Below, in pieces: positions 1-12,383 of a stretch of DNA of 64,000 nt. Under the pieces are notes generated by a model, which saw nothing but the letters and a program-made list of their open reading frames with translations, searched no databases and was not told the origin of the DNA. The stretch covers positions 1,052,111 to 1,116,110 of the forward strand of contig WBVU01000010.1 in assembly GCA_009192285.1 (NCBI GenBank), written 5' to 3'. The position numbers and the translations under genes are program-made. This DNA comes from Morchella semilibera. Taxonomy: Eukaryota; Ascomycota; Pezizomycetes; Pezizales; Morchellaceae. Positions within the stretch are counted from its first letter, which is position 1, and each line of letters begins with the position of its first letter.

Positions 1-2583
1 TATTTCCACATTAGCATTTAGATAATTCTATGAGCATCTATATGAGGTTCTCTAGATCTATAGGCAAAGATGTCTCTGATAACTGAAGATCACAGTCGTC
101 GAGTTTCAAAACAGGGTCGAGTCTTGTTGGTGCTCAAGTGATGGTCTATGTCGGATGGGAATTTTGTGTTAAAAGTTTGATGCGTTTATCCGCCCGCCCT
201 TTAGCTAAATCCCGACTGGTTAGTAAATCTTGACCTGCGAAAGTGTGGCAATTCGTTGCTGGTTCACCGCCGCTCACTCGACTTGGCCTTGGGCCTGCCT
301 GTGGAAAGTATCCTATGACCTAGATGAGCCGGAAAGAAAGACGAGCGAAGATATAGGGGCAGTAGCAAGCTCTAGAGCTCATTAGGCGGGCGCTCAACAT
401 TCCAGGGAGCTGTTTCTCAAGCCGAGTGATATTGCATGACCCATAAATCTCCACCTTGCAATGTAATGTAGTTTAGCTTATAGAGGGGTTCGAGAAACGA
501 GTCCTCTCTAGTCGAGCTTCACTATCATTGTAAAGAGATTTGTGGCGATAATAGTCGAAATCTGGTCAGGCAGTTTCCCCCCGAATGATTGATGTGTTGT
601 AATTGATTGAGTAGTGCTGTAGCCTTCCGGCCATGGAACTTGGTAGCTGGATAAAACCAGTAAGCTTTTGCGTGTCTATTCAAGTAGAGGTATATAGCCG
701 CTGAATTTCGCCGACCTTCAACAAGGACTGGCAAAACAGGCATGTGGCGGTCTATGCCGCGCTTTAGCTACACCTATATGCACAGTAATCCAATATTCAT
801 GTAGATCAGTGGCCGTATGGACTTATGAGTACCACTTTTTCCCTACATATAGATACCTTGGACATAAGTCGTCTGGCGTCATGCATGAGAGTATAACTAA
901 CTATGGTTTAACTGTTTTGTTCAGTTCTTGGGCTAGTACTGTTTAGTATATCCGGTTTGAACCAAATGGTAGCCACATTAATATAATATAATTATATAAA
1001 TGAGGCCATGCGGTCGAAATTACTCTCCCTTTCGAGGACAGGAGTAGGACCTGGGTTGATCACCAGGTTATGTCAAGCGGACGAGTTACAGCACTGCATG
1101 TGCTTCTAGCTCTAACGCTCTCTGTGCTTCGGACCAAACTAGCCCGACATATCCTTCCTTGACCATGTGTGCACTGTGCATGCCTTGATATTGCCTTTCT
1201 ACAATGATTACTACTGGTGCAAGGAGGGGCTTCAGTTGTATTCCCGATTGTTTTGGCAACATTCCTGAGAATCCCGAGTGCCAACTGCCCCAGGGTTGTG
1301 TTTTGGTTATGGGGAACCCTGATATTCCTGAACCCTGGACTGTGCCGTCGTCGCTGGGGAGTTGGGATGTCTATGTCGAGTGTATTGTGTTGAAGTGAAC
1401 ATGCCGTGGCGGATGTACGACACGGGACTAGGTCGGATGTAGTCGTAGTCCTTCAGCACTGAGATCAGTTATATACTATTGCGAAGCGTTTTAACATAAC
1501 GCCTCTGAGTGTCCAAACGGTTACTGTGTCGCTACACCATGTGGGTGTTAGGGCATGCAGTCGGAAAGTCCCCTGCCTGAAGCTGGCATTTTCTTCCTGC
1601 TACACGTAGTTATCTTAACCCCTCCTTTTTGATGTGATTTTAGTTTTCGTTTTTGGATGCACAATCGACTAGCACAAAGCCGCATGCGCAACAATAGTCG
1701 TAATATCGTGGTAGAGTGCGATTCTCGAAGCGTAGCTACATGCTCGTAGGGGGGCCAGGGGAGAAGAATTCAACGTGGAAGTATAAGTTGGCCTACTACT
1801 GTAGTTGGGCAACGGAAGTGGAAAGGTTAGTTTTATACTAACAGGCAGGTATTATATGGTGTTAGCACCGGAGGGACTGTCAGCCACATGCCTTAAGGTT
1901 CGGTGCCCTAAATACATGCAGGTACATACATACATGTATTTACCCGTTGGCATCCCCCACGATATCTGCACAGGTGCACTCTTCTCTCCGTTGAATCATG
2001 ATTCATCACTCACTATCACTCCTCGCCCGACTTCAGCAACACCTTCTCCTCTCGCTCAGCAAACGGAATGTGGGAACAGCAAGGGAAGGGGCATCATCCC
2101 CGCAATCCCCGCGCTCCTCCCCCTTCTCCACGACATCGGCGTCCGGATCTCCCGAGTTTTGTCATTTGACTTTTGGTGAGGATGGAGTAGCCAATACGAA
2201 GCCTGATTGATTTGCTGACTACAGATATATAGACAGGTCCTATCCGGGTTCTTGGGTCCTCTTGCGGTTGGAATTAGAGGGATAAAACACCTTTGGCGAT
2301 CCTATACCACTCCTTCGTGTTTCTCCCTCGACCTGCGTTCTGATACGGTTGCGCTGCTTGGTTTTCTAAATGACAATTTTCAGTCTAGTGCTAAAAGGCC
2401 CAAATGAACCAACATTATATCCCGTCCATGCATAAATACGAGGTACGTATACACATACTTTTACTTCAACTACCAAATTACCCACCAATCTACATAATCT
2501 ATAGTTGCGCATAATCAATGCCACAAAACATTAAAACAAATTCATATCACCTTCCATATACCTCGTCCTATTTAAACCTAGGC
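1..2583. other. gene-poor left flank, no confident gene
   Basis: No exon chain with a recognisable domain was found on either strand. Short open frames exist, for example a Cys-containing frame at 1204-1398 (+), but none has a start context, splice partners or a family I recognise. The stretch contains three copies of the 17-bp CGAGTGAY-N4-YRTGA motif (264-280 minus, with a G at position 8; 423-439 plus; 1996-2012 minus) and a TACATGTA at 1931. Confidence 0.6.
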
Positions 2584-4696
2584 CTAAACCTTCTCATCAG
2601 CTCTCTCCCCCACCCTTTCCTCACCCTCAACAACAGTCTCGGGTACCGTCTCCGGCTTCTTCCTGCCCTCCAGCTCAACATCCTTGATAAGGAAGCTTGT
2701 CAGTAGGCAGAAACCAATCAGTGGGCATCCGATACACATGATGACATGGATGCCCTTCATGTATGCCTCTACCACACCGTTCCGCTCTGCATCTGTGAAC
2801 CCAGTTGCGGTAGTGAACTGTAGTGCTGTCGCCGGAGAGACAGTACTAGGGATATTGGAGAGAAGAACGTTGTTTAGAATTGCAGAGAAAGCTGGATTCG
2901 GGTGGCAGGTTAGCTTTCATTTAATGGGCTAAGGAAATTTTAAGTGGAGAGGTGAAGGAAAAGCTAACCAGCAAGCCCGACTGCTCCACCGACCGTCCGG
3001 ACAAAGTTTCTCAGCCCAGTTGCGGCAGCCCGATCCTCCTTGCGGGAATTTGCCAAGAGCACGATCATCCCTATAGCAGCTTACTATTAGCGCTAGGACT
3101 TAACTTGAGGGAGAATATATACTAACCGGGCTGGAAACAGCACCCGACGCCAACGCCTTCGATGATCTGTGTAATAACCATGACAGCTACATGGCTGGTC
3201 CTATGCAGGGCAATTCTTCCTCCGGCGCCCGCAGTCCAGAGGATGTATCCGGTCCTGAGTACCGCGTTGTACTTACCCACTCTTGAGATAATGACTCCGG
3301 AGGATGAGGAACCAAGTGAGAAGGCGAGAACGAGCGGGAGGATCATTACGCCCGACATGACTGGGGAATAGCCGCGGACATTTTGGTAGTAGAGGGGAAG
3401 GAAGTAGAGGTTTCCCCAGTAGACAATACCCGTCAGGAAGAAGTGCATGATAATAATTTTGGCGGCACGGATCTCGAATATACGCACTAGGAAGGGTAAG
3501 CAAGTGTTGTGAAATATATGGGAAAGGGTAGAGGTCTTAGAGTGGGCCGGGCACGGAATTGAGTGTTATGCTGGGTTGTACAGCATTATCTCTTGCCAGT
3601 CCACGACTCAATTGACCCCGAAGACACTGATGAGTGAAGTTGAACTTACTGGGCATAACAGGAACCCTTGCAACTTTCCACTCTACTGCTACGAAGAGGA
3701 TTGAAGCAACTCCACCAACTACCAGGAGGGCTATAACTAATGGCGAATCCCAGTTATAAGTACTCCCACCGCCACTGATCGGGATCTATACCACACACAA
3801 TCAGCACTCAAACTACTCAAAAGTCTTCATCACTCCATCGCATCAGATCACCTACCAATATAAATAGCACCGCTGTCAAGCTCAGAAAGATTCCCCAGAA
3901 GTCGATATGCCCTACCTTGACCCTCCAGCTCCCCTCCACCCTCGACTTTGGCACCATCATGACCACCACTCCCGTTGCAGCCGCCGTCAGTATAACCGGC
4001 AAGAAGAAGGTCCACCGCCAGCTGACACCCTCTGAGAAGGCACCGCCAATCAAGGGCCCTACGCCATTCCCGAGCGCTATGAAGGTCTCTAAATATCCCT
4101 GATACTTTCCACGCTCCTTCAGCGTGGTGATGTCACTGACAATAACCATGACGAGGGAGTTTATGCCGCCGGCGCCGATACCGGAGAGGGCGCGGAAAAT
4201 GAAGAGTTGGATGCTGGTTTGGGCAAAGCCGCAGAGGAGGTCGCCGACGGCAAGGAAGGCAAGGCATATTAGCAGACATGTCTTGCGGCCAAAGATATCG
4301 GACATGCGGCTATTTATGAGCAGGAAGGCGGTACTGGCGATAAGGAATGAGGTCCCTACCTGCGTTTCATGATCGCATTCAGTAAACTTGCCAAGAAATA
4401 GGGTAAATTTGGATGAGTAGTAATTAGTAGAAGAGGTGCAGATATATAAAGCTACTGACCCATGATATTGTTGATACTGCATCTAGATCTTTCCCAATCA
4501 CAGGTAGAGAGGTTGATACAGATGTCTGGTCTACGGTCGATATAAACAATGTCATGGCCAAAGCTAAAAATATGACAATGATGCGCTTTTTGGAGAGCGA
4601 GTTTGTCTGGTCTTGGGTATCCCGAAGCACATTCTCACCCTCACCAGCAGCGGTCGCAGCAGCAAGAGCCGCAGGAGCAACAGTAGGAGCGGCCAT
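2584..4696 (-). CDS. MFS drug:H+ antiporter, DHA2 (14-TM) family
   Basis: Predicted plasma-membrane proton-coupled efflux pump. Six exons on the minus strand keep frame: 4696-4460, 4359-3856, 3785-3650, 3486-3127, 3070-2969 and 2891-2584, giving 548 residues. The N-terminus is cytosolic and Ala-rich, followed by TM1 with the DHA2-type sequence around STVDQTSVSTSLPVIGKDL. The loop 2-3 motif A appears as SDIFGRKT, motif C-like GNGVGPLIGG follows, and a second loop-like segment SRVGKYNA is in exon 4. The C-terminal tail is Glu-rich and hydrophilic. All five introns have GT..AG ends. Length fits the 500-600 residues usual for DHA2 transporters. The substrate cannot be read from sequence. It stands alone, with no biosynthetic cluster around it in this window. 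Confidence 0.92.
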
Positions 4697-6458
4697 TAAT
4701 TGATTATTGACTGATCAACTACTTCTTTTGGTATTGAGCTACAATCAGGTCTTTGCTTGGCCCCGATTATATGTGCAGCTTAATACTTCTTCCCCGACAC
4801 AGCAGCAGCACAAACAGCAGCAGCACCGACAACCATTCTTATATAGAAAGAAAAATCTCGGAGTTTGCGTGCGGTATTAGGGGAGATACCCACTTTGACT
4901 ACTGGTAGCGGGACAAGGTACGATTCCCATTTCCGGTTACAAGTCGCCGGGTAGTTCGGCTGGATATGTAGCTTGGTGATAGCAGATTTTCTCGGTTAGT
5001 AATCCCGTTATCCCACTTCCAACTTCCGGGGAAGAGCTTCTAGAAGCGTAGGGCGTTGGGGAACCTTGGCTGTTGCTTGTTTGCCCTCCAGACTCTTGGG
5101 AGGTGTTTATCAATTGATATCTATGTTTAAGGACTGGTGGCGGTAAGTATCAACCATCTCTTCTCTTGAAGAGTTTTCTGAGCTATGCCCGCACCGATTT
5201 TCAAATTTGAAGCCTATCGAGAGATTCATTGATTCTAGTCACAGGGTTAAACGCCATGCAGTCTGCAGATCTCTCTGTTTTGTCGTGTGACGCATTCCCC
5301 CAAATGATATAGATTTAATGAAGTGCGGGACCCGGCCCGCATAAATAAGAGTGTGAATCACCTTCGATGTGCGGGCCCACCTGCATCGAATGTGTCGACT
5401 AGAATTGTGAATCGGTTATTTGATATTTGATATCAGGGATTGAACCCATGATAATGATATGGGATAACTGGTAGGACAATTCTCGGCTTGGCTTCACGTC
5501 CTGAGAATGGTTAGGGAGCCCGAGCATAACCTTACAAGCACCGGACGCCGGTATCATAATTAGGGCGATGTGTAGAAACTTTCACTGATAGCAATGAGCC
5601 AATTGATCAATTCGGCCCGACCCTGGAGCAAGGTTTATCAAGTATGTGGTTTCAGAAGACTGAATATGCACATGGATGCCCGCGAACGCGTGGGTATGAT
5701 GAATGGAAGGAGACGCGCCTGGATGTACTTGACTTACCCCGCAAACCGTCAATCTCAGTAAACTACAGACCAATCAATTAATACTCGTTTGATACATGCT
5801 TTGAGGGTGAGTTAGCGTCTGTGCGACAAGCTACCACTAGCTGAAGGGGTGTGCCTGGGGTCGGCGGTGGGCTGGCTACCGATGTTATAATGTTATAATG
5901 GGCAATGTGAGAGGAAGACCTATTAGTGGTTGATGGATCATAGGTAGTGAGGCCATAGTATAAGCTCCCAGATATAATGATGCTAAGTCTGCACGGCTGC
6001 CCCGGATACACCGTACGTTAAGAGACATGTGGCTGGCTATATACGATGTTTGGCTCTCACACGCGTATAACCCCAGTCTTTTTGGGTGTTGTGTTTCCCT
6101 TTCCTGTGCTGCTGTAGGGTATGGGTATGGGGTTTTATTTAGCTCAATGGTAGTTGTAGTGTAGTTTTCCGGTCATCAGAAGCCTGGGGCGCCCTTTTAC
6201 CAAGCGAGGGCTAGGGTCTTAGGACTTCGAGTGATACCGCATGATTTGACACACGGATGCACCCGGGAAAACCAAAGCGGTGTAGGATATATAGACCATA
6301 TCTCGCTGTAAAGGTTGATTTAATGCTAGCTTTGACCTTTTACACATAAAAGATGTAGTACAATGCCCTACGGGTAGCTTACTGTTTACCTACACGTACG
6401 TCCATGTATCCTTGTAGTGCAAATACCAGTTCCAAAACTACATGTAACTAACTAGCAA
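4697..6458. other. intergenic, no gene seen
   Basis: Between the MFS transporter start and the 3' end of the secreted-protein gene. It contains one perfect 17-bp motif (6228-6244, plus) and a TACATGTA at 6439. A B-box-like string at about 5434-5445 (minus) has no matching tRNA fold. Nothing else supported. Confidence 0.5.
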
Positions 6459-7273
6459 TTACAACTCACCGACCCTTTTATATCCTGAAAAGTTCTTCAA
6501 TAGCTTCTTATAGTCCTCTTCCATACCTTCAAATGACTTCTCCAGCTCCCCCTTCCGCATCGGGACCAATCGGACTATGTTTTCCGCAAGTTGCTGCACC
6601 AGCCGTATCAGCAGTGGGCTTACAAGACCGGGGAAGATTTACATTACATACCTGGACAGCCGTTTCAAGAACAACAACCGATGACCGGACGGGCTCTGAG
6701 AGACTAAAGCTTGATAGAAGCCCGTAGCGCCCGGAGAGACGGTCCATGAGCGCGCTTTGGCTAGAGATGAACTATGCACCATTAGTTTAAAGCAGGCGGG
6801 AAAGGTGGAAGAGGGATCGAGGAGGGAGGTACGGTGAGGGTGAGCTGGAAGATTTCTTCGCTGTCGATGGTGGAGAAGTTGTCATCGGTCTGGCGTATGG
6901 ATTAGTACCAAGACAAAGGAAGTCTGAGAGGGAGAGGGGGGAAGAGGCACGTTGGCGAGTGTCAACAATAGGTTCATCACGGTGCAGGTAATCTTTACGA
7001 GCTGAACAGTGATGGTCTATAGATGTGATTAGCGGGCGTCTCAAGCCGGAAGGAAGGGGAGGGGGGAGGGGGGGGGGAGCATACGGGTCCATTGAGGAAA
7101 AGGTTGTAGAGATCTGTGTCGGCGACGAGCTCGTCGACGTCGTTCGTCTGCTCAGTTGCAAGCTGGAACCTCTGGGTTACAATCCGAGCAGTGCGAGTTG
7201 TTGGCGATAAACTGATGAGGTGCGCACTAGAGAGTATAAAAAGTAGAAAGAGCGGGAGGACACGGAGCTTCAT
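6459..7273 (-). CDS. small secreted helical protein, HsbA-like
   Basis: Five exons (7273-7085, 7016-6951, 6889-6833, 6771-6652, 6593-6459), all joined in phase 0, encode 188 residues. The first 20 residues form a clear signal peptide (MKLRVLPLFLLFILSSAH). The rest is predicted mostly amphipathic helix with one Cys (in KITCTVM), and an acidic and lysine-rich C-terminal helix. Size, secretion signal and four-helix pattern resemble the hydrophobic surface-binding protein A / cell-wall galactomannoprotein family of ascomycetes. That family call is an inference from pattern, not from a diagnostic motif. Introns have classical branch points (ACTAAT, TACTAATCC) directly before the acceptors. No single exon is long enough to reveal the gene alone. 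It is followed upstream on the same strand by another small secreted-protein gene. Confidence 0.7.
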
Positions 7274-8504
7274 GTTTAAGTAGTGTGTAATGGGTTGGTT
7301 TGGGAGGATCTGTTTGGGCAAAGCAGGGGGGGGGTTCAATGCTCTTATATAGATCAACAGCACCGTCCAAAGATGGTTAAAGTAAGATATCGAGGCCCCT
7401 AAAACTGTTGACTGTCGATCAGATCCCCAGCTTCAATAGATGATATGTGCTGCAGGTGTCCGTCCGTGATTCCAACCAAAGGTTTTAAAAACCACACCCG
7501 GTCCTTCAGAGAGAATCTAATTTCTCGATATTCCCGCTATAGCACGTACATATGCGGGTAGAGAAACATTCAATACATGTACTCCATACTACCAAGATAG
7601 TTGTTAGATGCAAGATATGATTGTTAGATGTATGCACGATATGCAAACCTAGTTCAGTCCGGAAACGTAAAAGAAGAAACCAAAAAAACTGTCTAATACG
7701 TGTGGGTGCGGAAACCTACAGGAGTTGGTTTGTATGTTGGTTGTTGGAGATTGGGTAAGCGGTGTCCATTGGATCATGGTGGATCACTCGTCGTAAGCAT
7801 GTGCAGAATATTCGAATTCTGCTAGACCCCTATAGATTATCATCCGCTGAGACCCGCCGTTAGAATATAGACACTTATTTTGAAAGTAACCAGTCCTCGC
7901 TGTTTTCCCGGGACCTTTGACATCTATGGACAGTCGGTTCCAGTGTACCTAAATGTTGTAACTTCCCAGTTTTCCCAATGGGGCAAATAGAACTACTTTA
8001 TTATGTATATTTTAATGGTAAAGAGAGCACAGATAAAGTATGAGGACATTCTAATCTTTGGCTGTGGTTACTCGAACCCTTATGCTAGCGCACGATGGGA
8101 TACCCCCCACATTAATTAAACTTTAATGTTTTTTTAAAAGTCTTTGAGCCTTTCCCGCTTGCTCATCAATGGAGACTATACAAGGCTCTGGTTTCTTGCC
8201 TTTTACCATGGCGAGTGATAAATGGTGATTGCGTCTAACTACATGTATGTAATGCGCATATGTAATAATCAAATGATTACATGTGTATAGTCTGTAGTCT
8301 CGCTTCATCTAGCAAGAAAAATATTGATGTCATAGTGCACTTGGTTATATGTCTTATGCAGGAATTTGCGTGTTGACATTAATTTTGTAACCCGTCTGAG
8401 CCCCTGGGCCCGGCAATTAAAAGCTAGCTAGTTATTGAGTTTGTTTACAAAGCAATTCGATATATATTCGTGTCGCGACATAAATCACAGCTAGCGACTA
8501 GCTC
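7274..8504. other. intergenic between two secreted-protein genes
   Basis: Promoter side of the HsbA-like gene and 3' side of the CHRD gene. Contains a perfect 17-bp motif (7774-7790, minus) and TACATGTA at 7574 and 8241. No gene seen; a 61-codon frame at 8123-8308 (minus) is unsupported. Confidence 0.5.
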
Positions 8505-9381
8505 TCAGTAGCAATATTGACTTCCATCCAGATTCCTCACGAATTGAGCTCTCAGAGCCCCGACAGGAAAGTTTCTCGTATGAACATCGGCGAAAAAACC
8601 CCTGGGATCCTTCTCGATCTGACTCAAGTTAAAACCCTCACCAGTATCAAAACCATTTGATATGATACCGGTTTTGAAGGGACCTTTGAGGCAGCCGGCG
8701 GAATTACGACGTGTATCATCCCCGGTCTAGATTTAGAAACTTTTTTTTAGCAAAAGTTAATTTGGCAAGAGGGGGTATTAAGAGGGGAAAGAATATCAGT
8801 GAGATGAACACATACAGGATTTGGAAAGGTAATACGAGGAGACCCAGATTTTCCAATGGGCGCTTGATGGATATGGGTGGCAGTGAGAGCGGGTGACTGA
8901 TATTCTCCAGTCAACTTAAGGAGGGTGATGTTCTATGAAGCATACTACCTGTTAGCAGCTTTCTCCAGCTCTAGCGAGGGAAAGAATGGTAGACTTACGT
9001 AGCAAATAATATTTTCGTAGCTATTAATTCCAAGGTTATAATATCCAATAGCATTCTTCTCGCCCATGACAGGCATGTTGGTAGCATTGACTACTTGATC
9101 AGGAGTAGCAACAAGCGAGTAGGTACTAGTGAAACGGAAGAGCTGGAGAAGTTGAGATATGAATCCTCAGTATATGACTTAGCTGACAGAATATGACTAC
9201 AGAGACTTACAGTAGAGGTATCTCTTTTGCAGTCGTTTCCATTCTTATATCCGGCGGGGTTTGCCAGAGAAGAGGGAACGTAAACACGGGCTTTCTCGGC
9301 CTCGACCCCTCCAGTCTTAGAAGGAGTAGCGCTAAGGACAGTAGAAAGAAAAAGAGTCAAAATGATAGTGATCGATTTCAT
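8505..9381 (-). CDS. secreted CHRD-domain protein
   Basis: Four exons (9381-9211, 9142-8999, 8932-8816, 8726-8505), all in phase 0, encode 217 residues. Residues 1-18 are a signal peptide. The CHRD (chordin-like) domain spans roughly residues 58-210. It shows the fungal pattern YSLVATPDQVV, then GYYNLGINSYENIICYNITL, SPALTATHIHQAPIGKSG, AGCLKGPF, and a closing FFADVHTRNFPVGALRAQF. These are the hallmarks of secreted CHRD proteins common in ascomycetes; the molecular role is unknown, with cell wall or host and substrate interaction proposed. The protein ends in CY after the domain. The gene sits about 1.2 kb from the HsbA-like secreted protein, on the same strand, so the two may form a small secretome pair. 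Confidence 0.88.
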
Positions 9382-10530
9382 TGTGATGAGACTAGAGATT
9401 TTTATTAAAGAGCGTGTAACTGTTTCGAAATTTAAGAGATTGGAAGAGTGATGAAATGAACGGATGAAGATGGAGAGAGAGGGGGAGGAGGAAACAAATG
9501 GGCTTTATAACTCTAGTTTAGACCTAGGTGTCAGGATAGCTAAGGAGACAGAATGCCGTCTTTCTCTATACCTTACACGTATGTCCTTCTTACTCAAATT
9601 GATTTCATGTTCGCAAACGATTAAGGACATGTACATGTACCCCATAAACTATAAACTACATGTATACATGATGTATCCTATCCTCTCAAACAAATTTTCT
9701 GCAACCTCAATCAAAGCTTTCCGCCAACCATACATGTGACAAACATGTAAGGGGTACATTACATGCGCTACCCTCTATTATTTTCTTTATTATACTCTAT
9801 TAACTCTATTAGAATAATTCCAGGTACATTGCTGCTTTACCTACAGCCCTGTTCGAAAAGTCCTGGTACCCTACTACATGTATATTGTGTCTGCTTATGA
9901 ATTCTAACCCAACAACCATTTCTCCTGCGCATACTCAAAAATTGATAGGTATGGCCGTAATGAAGCTCTCTGTTATTATAGTCACAGTTATGGGAGAAGT
10001 AGAAATAGAAGAAACACCCTCGTACTTTTGACCCGGGGGTGCCAGGACTTTTCGAACGGGGCTGTACATGTACCTACACATAACTCAACCTTGGCGCGAT
10101 GTCCCCCCGCACTCTACTTGTATCCTATTCATCGGAATACTCATGCTAAATTATTGAAATTATCTCAAAGGGACCAAGATTCTCATGACGAACTGTCTCC
10201 CAGATTCGGTCCTATCCAAGAATAGCTCAATCTTATCAGATTCATGACGTCGAAGCTTCCCGAACCCCCCAATCCAGTTCCCGATCCCTGAAATCATTTA
10301 TCACGTGATTTCCCCAGCTGTCCTTGCAAGAGTCTCATTGCTACCTGCATCAAGTCAAGTTGTTATTTTAATAGTTACTCCATCATCATCATCATCAATC
10401 CTACCCCTTCCTTTCCTTCTGTATTCCCCACTAATTCGATCAAATAACAACCATTCCATCCCATCACCTCACAATCAAGCCCATACCCAACACGTAGATC
10501 CTACCTTCACCAAAAGCATTACCATTAACA
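9382..10530. other. intergenic holding a MITE
   Basis: Upstream of both the CHRD gene (minus) and the Gly/Asn-rich gene (plus). It is AT-rich, with four TACATGTA palindromes (9632, 9657, 9875, 10065) and the 221-bp MITE described separately. No other gene seen. Confidence 0.5.
9844..10064. mobile_element. MITE with Tc1/mariner-type termini
   Basis: Terminal inverted repeats of about 28 bp: the left end starts CAGCCCTGTTCGAAAAGTCC and the right end, read on the minus strand, starts CAGCCCCGTTCGAAAAGTCC. There are about two mismatches. The element is flanked by TA on both sides (9842-9843, 10065-10066), the target preference of Tc1/mariner/pogo transposases. The interior has no coding capacity, so it is a non-autonomous element. 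Confidence 0.85.
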
Positions 10531-11436
10531 ATGTCATTCGGCGGCTTCAGCGATATCGAACGTGATCGAGACAGAGCCCACTCCTCCCGGCATCGAGAAC
10601 GGCGTTTTGGCGAGCACGAAGAAGGACAAAACAACTATGGCGGCGAAGAGTCTTTCGATGGCAGAGATAGGGGGAACCAGGGCTACGGCAGAAACAACAA
10701 CGATGACCATGAGCGACGAGGAGATGATAGTGGTATAAGCGGAACATACCGTGAACGTGAGAGTGGGGTTGGCGGCGGAAGATCATACGGCGGCGGTGAC
10801 GATGGGTACGGATACAATTCTAATCGCGTAGAGGAATTCGGGAACCGTAATCAGTTTTACGGTAATACTAATCGTAGAGGGGAGTATGACAGCTATGAAA
10901 ACAGCAACCGTAGGGAAGAATTCGGAGACCGCAGCGGGGATCGACAACACAACCGTGAAGAGTATGGGGGCAATAGCGATTCACCATATGGAGGCAATAA
11001 CCCTCGCAGAGATGATTCTGGGAGCAACTTGAACCGCGACAAGTCATATGGAAACAACAATTACGGGGGTGAATACGGAAACACTCAGAACAATCGTGAG
11101 GAATATGGCAGCACCCAGCAATCCAACAGCTCGGGCTATGGCTCGGGCTATGGCAACAACAACAGCAACGAGAACTACTCAAGTCAAAATCAACCCAACT
11201 ATTCCTCCCAAACTGGACAAGCCAACCCAATAAACTGGGGGGCCGTGGCAGAAGCCGGCATCTTACATTTCGCTAAGGCCTACGAAAAATCCTCCTCCGC
11301 CAACCAAGAGTCCGGACCCAACAATAGTAATAATCGACCGGCCGAACAGAGCGAGTTTGCGAAACGGCTCGCAAACAAGCAGGAGGCGGAAAGTGGATCA
11401 ACCTTGGTAAAGCAGGCCTTCGGTGGTGGTTTGTAG
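10531..11436 (+). CDS. low-complexity Gly/Asn/Arg-rich protein
   Basis: Single-exon ORF of 301 residues; the ATG context (ACAATGTC) is good. Residues 1-215 are disordered and repetitive, with degenerate repeats of the form NRREEFG/NREEYG separated by Gly, Tyr, Asn and Ser. The C-terminal 70 residues look folded, beginning INWGAVAEAGILHFAKAYE and ending in a short Gly tail. Fungal proteins of this layout (disordered RGG/YGG-like front, short helical end) exist but I do not recognise a named family. An RNA-binding or stress-related role would be a guess. The TGAGTGATAAATAGTGA variant of the 17-bp motif lies 36 bases after the stop (11472-11488). Confidence 0.75.
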   Translation: MSFGGFSDIERDRDRAHSSRHRERRFGEHEEGQNNYGGEESFDGRDRGNQGYGRNNNDDHERRGDDSGISGTYRERESGVGGGRSYGGGDDGYGYNSNRVEEFGNRNQFYGNTNRRGEYDSYENSNRREEFGDRSGDRQHNREEYGGNSDSPYGGNNPRRDDSGSNLNRDKSYGNNNYGGEYGNTQNNREEYGSTQQSNSSGYGSGYGNNNSNENYSSQNQPNYSSQTGQANPINWGAVAEAGILHFAKAYEKSSSANQESGPNNSNNRPAEQSEFAKRLANKQEAESGSTLVKQAFGGGL

Positions 11437-12313
11437 CCCATTCCCGAAGGTATTGAGGATCAAGCACTGACTGAGTGATAAATAGTGAAAGCTACCATTG
11501 AAAAATTGACTGGTGAGAAGAAATGATCTTCTGTGGGTAATTCTCGTATGGAATTCGAGGTTAAGGGTACAAGGGAACGAGGGAACCAGGCGGAAGAGAT
11601 AGGTGGGATGAATGTTGATGGCTTGTGTGGGTACTTATATATACATGTACCACTGTGATATGGCTATATGGAGTTGAAAGTTAGGTTATGATGAAATCGT
11701 TTACTCAAAGAAAGTAGCAATCACAGAAGTTGATTTTTCTTTAATATTATTTTCTTTTTTGATTAATAAGCCCTAGTTGTCTAAATCGATAAAAGTTGTG
11801 TCGTATATTATACCTGGTATATCACGTAAAAATACTATCATACTTTTTAATAGATTTGGGTTAGCTAAATGACAACCATAGGGAAAAGCAGTTAGTCTCA
11901 TTGGTTGTTCTAGAGATCATCGTTCACCCTTCTCCCCCTGCACACCGCAGTACGTAGGTACTACGGTAAGTCTCCAGAACTATGGCCTGTTGCAGTTCTG
12001 GAGACTTTCCCCTATCTCCGTAGTACATCACAGTACCTTGCACTTCTACCAAGGCAAATGGCGGGGGGTGACAGCATATGATGTAAAGGGACTACAATGT
12101 ATCTCTACATGTACTTAGGAAGGAAAGTGGGCTATGTACCTATATGTAGCACAAGGCTCCCACGGTTGATTCCGAGCTTGTACTACCTCACACAAGTGCG
12201 CTGTTCTCTATCACATAAGGGTGGTGGAGAAGGTATAAAAGGCACTAGATAGGACAATATTTGCGTTCTGATCCAGAGCATGGTGATCACTGGTGTGAAA
12301 AGTACGATAGGAT
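11437..12313. other. intergenic with hairpin element
   Basis: 3' flank of the Gly/Asn-rich gene and promoter of the F-box gene. Contains TACATGTA at 11642 and 12106 and the short hairpin element at 11958-12026. No gene seen. Confidence 0.5.
11958..12026. repeat. short hairpin element, copy A
   Basis: Inverted repeat: the left arm starts GTACTACGG and continues TAAGTCTCCAGAAC; a 14-nt spacer follows; the right arm starts GTTCTGGAGACTTT and ends CCGTAGTAC. The left arm has lost about nine bases kept in the right arm. The same arm sequence recurs at 51485-51574. Confidence 0.7.
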
Positions 12314-12383
12314 ATGACCAATATGCGTTTAATGTAAGTGCCTAAATTCGTTATCGATAAGCTCTTCTTGAACAGTATACTGT

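Noticed and set aside
1204-1398. 64-codon Cys-containing frame
   Set aside because: No signal peptide, splice partner or known family; cannot be told from chance.
5434-5445. Perfect pol III B-box-like string (GGTTCAATCCC on the minus strand)
   Set aside because: No A box at tRNA distance, and the acceptor and T-stem do not pair.
10547-11230. Cys/His-rich minus-strand frames opposite the Gly/Asn-rich gene
   Set aside because: Antisense of a repetitive coding region; no start context or family.
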